Source of the DNA: SIG450 sp045658425
GTDB taxonomy: Bacteria; Bacillota; Clostridia; UMGS1840; HGM11507
NCBI GenBank assembly: GCA_045658425.1
Contig: JAZOVB010000097.1
Span: 1 to 27,540, forward strand
DNA: 27,540 nt
Direction of reading: 5' to 3'
The notes under the pieces are model-generated. The model did no database searches and was not told the origin of the DNA. It worked only from the letters and a program-made list of their open reading frames with translations. Every line of letters starts with the position of its first letter. The stretch's first letter is position 1. Both the position numbers and the translations under genes were made by a program. Of this stretch, positions 25,468-27,540 are shown piece by piece.

Positions 25468-26532
25468 ATGTTAAAAGTAGGTATAATCGGCGCAGGTGCT
25501 ATTTCTGAAAGACATATAATGTGGTATAATGCCAACAAGGAATGTGAAATAAAAGCAATAGCGGATTTAAACGACGTTCAATTAAAAAAACGTGCGGAAG
25601 AATTTAATATTAAAAATACATATTCTAACTATCGCGATCTTTTAAAAGATGAAGAAATTGATGCGGTAAGTATAGTAACACCAACATTCACACATAAAGA
25701 AATAATTATAGAAGCCTTAAAAAGTGGAAAGCATGTTCTGTGTGAAAAACCTCCTGCACTTAACAGTGAAGAAACAAAGGAATGTGTAGAGGTTGCCAAT
25801 GAATGTGGAAAACTTCTTATGTTTGGACTTGTATGTCGATTCAGAAGTCAGATGCAGTATATGAAAAAATATATTCAAGATGGCAAAATGGGTAAAATAG
25901 TTTGTGCGGAAGCTGTTCGTACAAATCAATGCTCAACAACTAAGGGATGGCTTTTAAATAAAGAAAAAGCAGGTGGAGGACCACTTATGGACGCAGCCAT
26001 TCATGAACTTGACAGTATTTTGTATCTGATGGGATATCCTAAAGTTAAATCTGTAACAGGTTTTACAAGCGATATGAATAGTGATTTACCTGAAAGGGTG
26101 CAAGGGATAACAAGTGGTTATCAGTCATCGGATACAGGGAAGGTAATAAGAAATGTAGAAAGCTTGGCTTATGGATGTATAATTTTTGAAAATAATACTT
26201 ATCTATCAATAAAAACAAGTACTGTTTTAAATACGTTAACTCCCGGAACTTTTTTTGAAGTATCAGGAGAAAAAGCAGGAGTAAGAATGGAACTTTTTGT
26301 TCCGGAAAAAGAAATAGAATTGATTGAATGTAACGAGTATAATTATTTGCAAAAAACAGTACCGATGATAGATAATGTAAATATGTTTGAAGCGGAAATC
26401 AATCACTTTGTTGATTGCGTGGTAAATTCAACTGAATGTATAGTAAAAACAGACGAAGCTGTTAAATTGATGCAGATTATAGATGCAATTTATATGTCGG
26501 CACAAACGGGAAAAACAATATACTTTGATTAA
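25468..26532 (+). CDS. Gfo/Idh/MocA-family oxidoreductase
   Basis: A 354-residue NAD(P)-dependent oxidoreductase that usually acts on sugars, inositols or their acids. The Rossmann motif GIIGAGAISERH (5-16), the family signature EKP (93-95, KHVLCEKPPAL) and the catalytic motif Asp175-xxx-His179-xx-Asp182 (MDAAIHELD) are all present. Its ATG at 25468 follows the MDR stop after 3 bases, with GGGAGG inside the end of that gene, so the two form a coupled pair. The combination suggests consecutive oxidation and reduction (epimerisation or ketosugar processing) at different carbons of one substrate; that is inference. A terminator hairpin that mainly serves the opposite strand follows. Confidence 0.9.
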   Translation: MLKVGIIGAGAISERHIMWYNANKECEIKAIADLNDVQLKKRAEEFNIKNTYSNYRDLLKDEEIDAVSIVTPTFTHKEIIIEALKSGKHVLCEKPPALNSEETKECVEVANECGKLLMFGLVCRFRSQMQYMKKYIQDGKMGKIVCAEAVRTNQCSTTKGWLLNKEKAGGGPLMDAAIHELDSILYLMGYPKVKSVTGFTSDMNSDLPERVQGITSGYQSSDTGKVIRNVESLAYGCIIFENNTYLSIKTSTVLNTLTPGTFFEVSGEKAGVRMELFVPEKEIELIECNEYNYLQKTVPMIDNVNMFEAEINHFVDCVVNSTECIVKTDEAVKLMQIIDAIYMSAQTGKTIYFD

Positions 26533-26581
26533 AATTATAGTATCAATATTTAGACAATGAATCTATAAAATATGAAATAAC

Positions 26582-26622
26582 AAAAAAACAGTCCCCAAAA
26601 TGATTGAAATTTGGGGACTGTT
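26582..26622 (-). terminator. Terminator between convergent genes
   Basis: AACAGTCCCCAAA (26587-26599) pairs perfectly with TTTGGGGACTGTT (26610-26622), loop of 10. The U-tract is on the - strand (A-run at 26582-26588 on +), so it mainly ends the AraC gene that stops at 26644, and may also block the + strand pair. Confidence 0.88.
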
Positions 26623-26643
26623 ACTTTTAAAGATATATTTAAC

Positions 26644-27453
26644 TTAATTTGATAAATTATATTTTTTTCTGTATTCACCGGGGGATGTATCGGTAATCTT
26701 AGAAAACACTTTTGAAAAATATGAATAATCCTGATAACCACATCTATACGCAATTTCATCAATTGTATAATCAGTATTTTCAAGTAACATCTTAGCCTTG
26801 TTTATTCTTAGATTATTTATATATTTATTGGGTGTAACTGAATAAATCTTTTTGAAAATTTTTCTAAAATATGTTGGTGTAATATTAGAATAAGATGCAA
26901 TAATTTCTGATGAAATCTGACTGTCGGAATAATTTTCGTTAATATATTCAATTGATTTTTTTATAGTGTAAAATCCGTCAGGACTTGTTTCATCCAAAAA
27001 AACTTCTTCACATATTTTATCTAAAACTTCATAAATTATTTTTCTTATTTTAAGTTTGTAAGAAATGGGTTTTGTTATGTTTAAATGATAAGCCTGTTTG
27101 TATCGTTCTAGATAAAAATCAGTCTTTTTAGGGGTAAATAAAATAGGTTCTTTTATAAGTGGAATTTCCTTATTTTCTATATATGAAAATAAAAAAGAAT
27201 GATAAGCATAAGGAACAGTTTCAACTTTTTGATGATATGGAATGTTTGACGGAATAAAAATAATTGTATTTTCCTTTGCATAATATTCCTGATTGTCTTT
27301 TTTAATAAGAAGACAACCTTTTGTTATTAAATCCAGATGCCCGTAGTTGTGTGAAGGAGTATCGTATTTCCACTTGGAAGTAAATGAGGACTTATAAACA
27401 TCAAGATGTTCTGTAAGTACCAGCTCGGGAAATATATTAAGATTGTTTTCCAT
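26644..27453 (-). CDS. AraC-family transcriptional regulator, second copy
   Basis: A 269-residue regulator. I prefer ATG at 27453, because GAGG lies 6 bases before it on the - strand; an in-frame GTG at 27465 (adding MRFI) is the alternative. The N-terminal half is cupin-like (HLDLITKGCLLIKKDNQEYYAKENTIIFI spread over about 40-70). The C-terminal two-HTH unit is complete: SSEIIASYSNITPTYFRKIF, then IDEIAYRCGYQDYSYFSKVF and SPGEYRKKYN. It shows little similarity to the first AraC protein outside the DNA-binding part. It converges on the oxidoreductase pair, so its target may be that operon, the GAG-type genes to the left, or genes beyond the right edge. Confidence 0.9.
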   Translation of the reverse strand: MENNLNIFPELVLTEHLDVYKSSFTSKWKYDTPSHNYGHLDLITKGCLLIKKDNQEYYAKENTIIFIPSNIPYHQKVETVPYAYHSFLFSYIENKEIPLIKEPILFTPKKTDFYLERYKQAYHLNITKPISYKLKIRKIIYEVLDKICEEVFLDETSPDGFYTIKKSIEYINENYSDSQISSEIIASYSNITPTYFRKIFKKIYSVTPNKYINNLRINKAKMLLENTDYTIDEIAYRCGYQDYSYFSKVFSKITDTSPGEYRKKYNLSN

Positions 27454-27488
27454 AATAAACCTCACAAAATTTTCCTTTTTTTACATAG

Positions 27489-27518
27489 ATTATAATATAT
27501 ATTTTGCCTAAAAGTCAA
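27489..27518 (-). promoter_or_regulatory. Promoter of the second AraC gene
   Basis: On the - strand TTGACT (27513-27518), 18-base spacer, perfect TATAAT (27489-27494), in very AT-rich sequence. Confidence 0.62.
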
Positions 27519-27540
27519 TATTATATATATAATTTCATTT

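Overview
The window is AT-rich and looks like a low-GC Gram-positive (Clostridia-type) chromosome. The supporting signs are strong AGGAGG-type ribosome binding sites, S-layer homology (SLH) domains, copper-amine-oxidase-N-like domains on secreted proteins, a Gram-positive lipobox, and U-tailed hairpin terminators. An uncultured gut Clostridium relative is my guess; no rRNA or marker gene is present to fix the taxon.

Bases 1-15530 form a set of secreted and surface proteins on the + strand. Two very large tandem heparinase II/III-like polysaccharide lyases (the first cut at its 5' end by the window edge) are followed by an unannotated-size 47-residue peptide gene. Then come a secreted protein with a cadherin-like domain, a 951-residue SLH surface protein, a cytoplasmic nitrilase-superfamily amidohydrolase tightly coupled to it, and an orphan sugar-binding lipoprotein, closed by a hairpin terminator. 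Bases 15686-20016 hold an intracellular GH20 hexosaminidase, a D-2-hydroxyacid dehydrogenase and a MATE transporter. Bases 20571-22594 hold nagA and a ROK sugar kinase, overlapping by 4 bp behind a good promoter. From 23464 to the end are an AraC regulator divergent from an oxidoreductase pair (zinc-less MDR plus Gfo/Idh/MocA) and a second AraC regulator on the - strand.

Taken together the genes suggest breakdown of an N-acetylhexosamine-containing, uronic-acid-type polysaccharide (glycosaminoglycan-like). Lyases cut outside, the lipoprotein captures oligosaccharides, GH20 releases N-acetylhexosamine inside, and the ROK kinase plus NagA give the hexosamine 6-phosphate. ABC permeases, an unsaturated-uronyl hydrolase and GlcN-6-P deaminase are not in the window. 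The substrate is inference.

The gene-poor stretches at 20017-20570 and 22595-23463 are not empty. They carry two identical 45-nt copies of a tRNA-Lys(CUU) 3' portion starting at the anticodon loop, each next to a hairpin terminator, plus a third partial copy. These look like attachment-site scars of integrative elements and bracket the nagA-ROK pair. A palindromic insertion and a dispersed-repeat-like element are also present.
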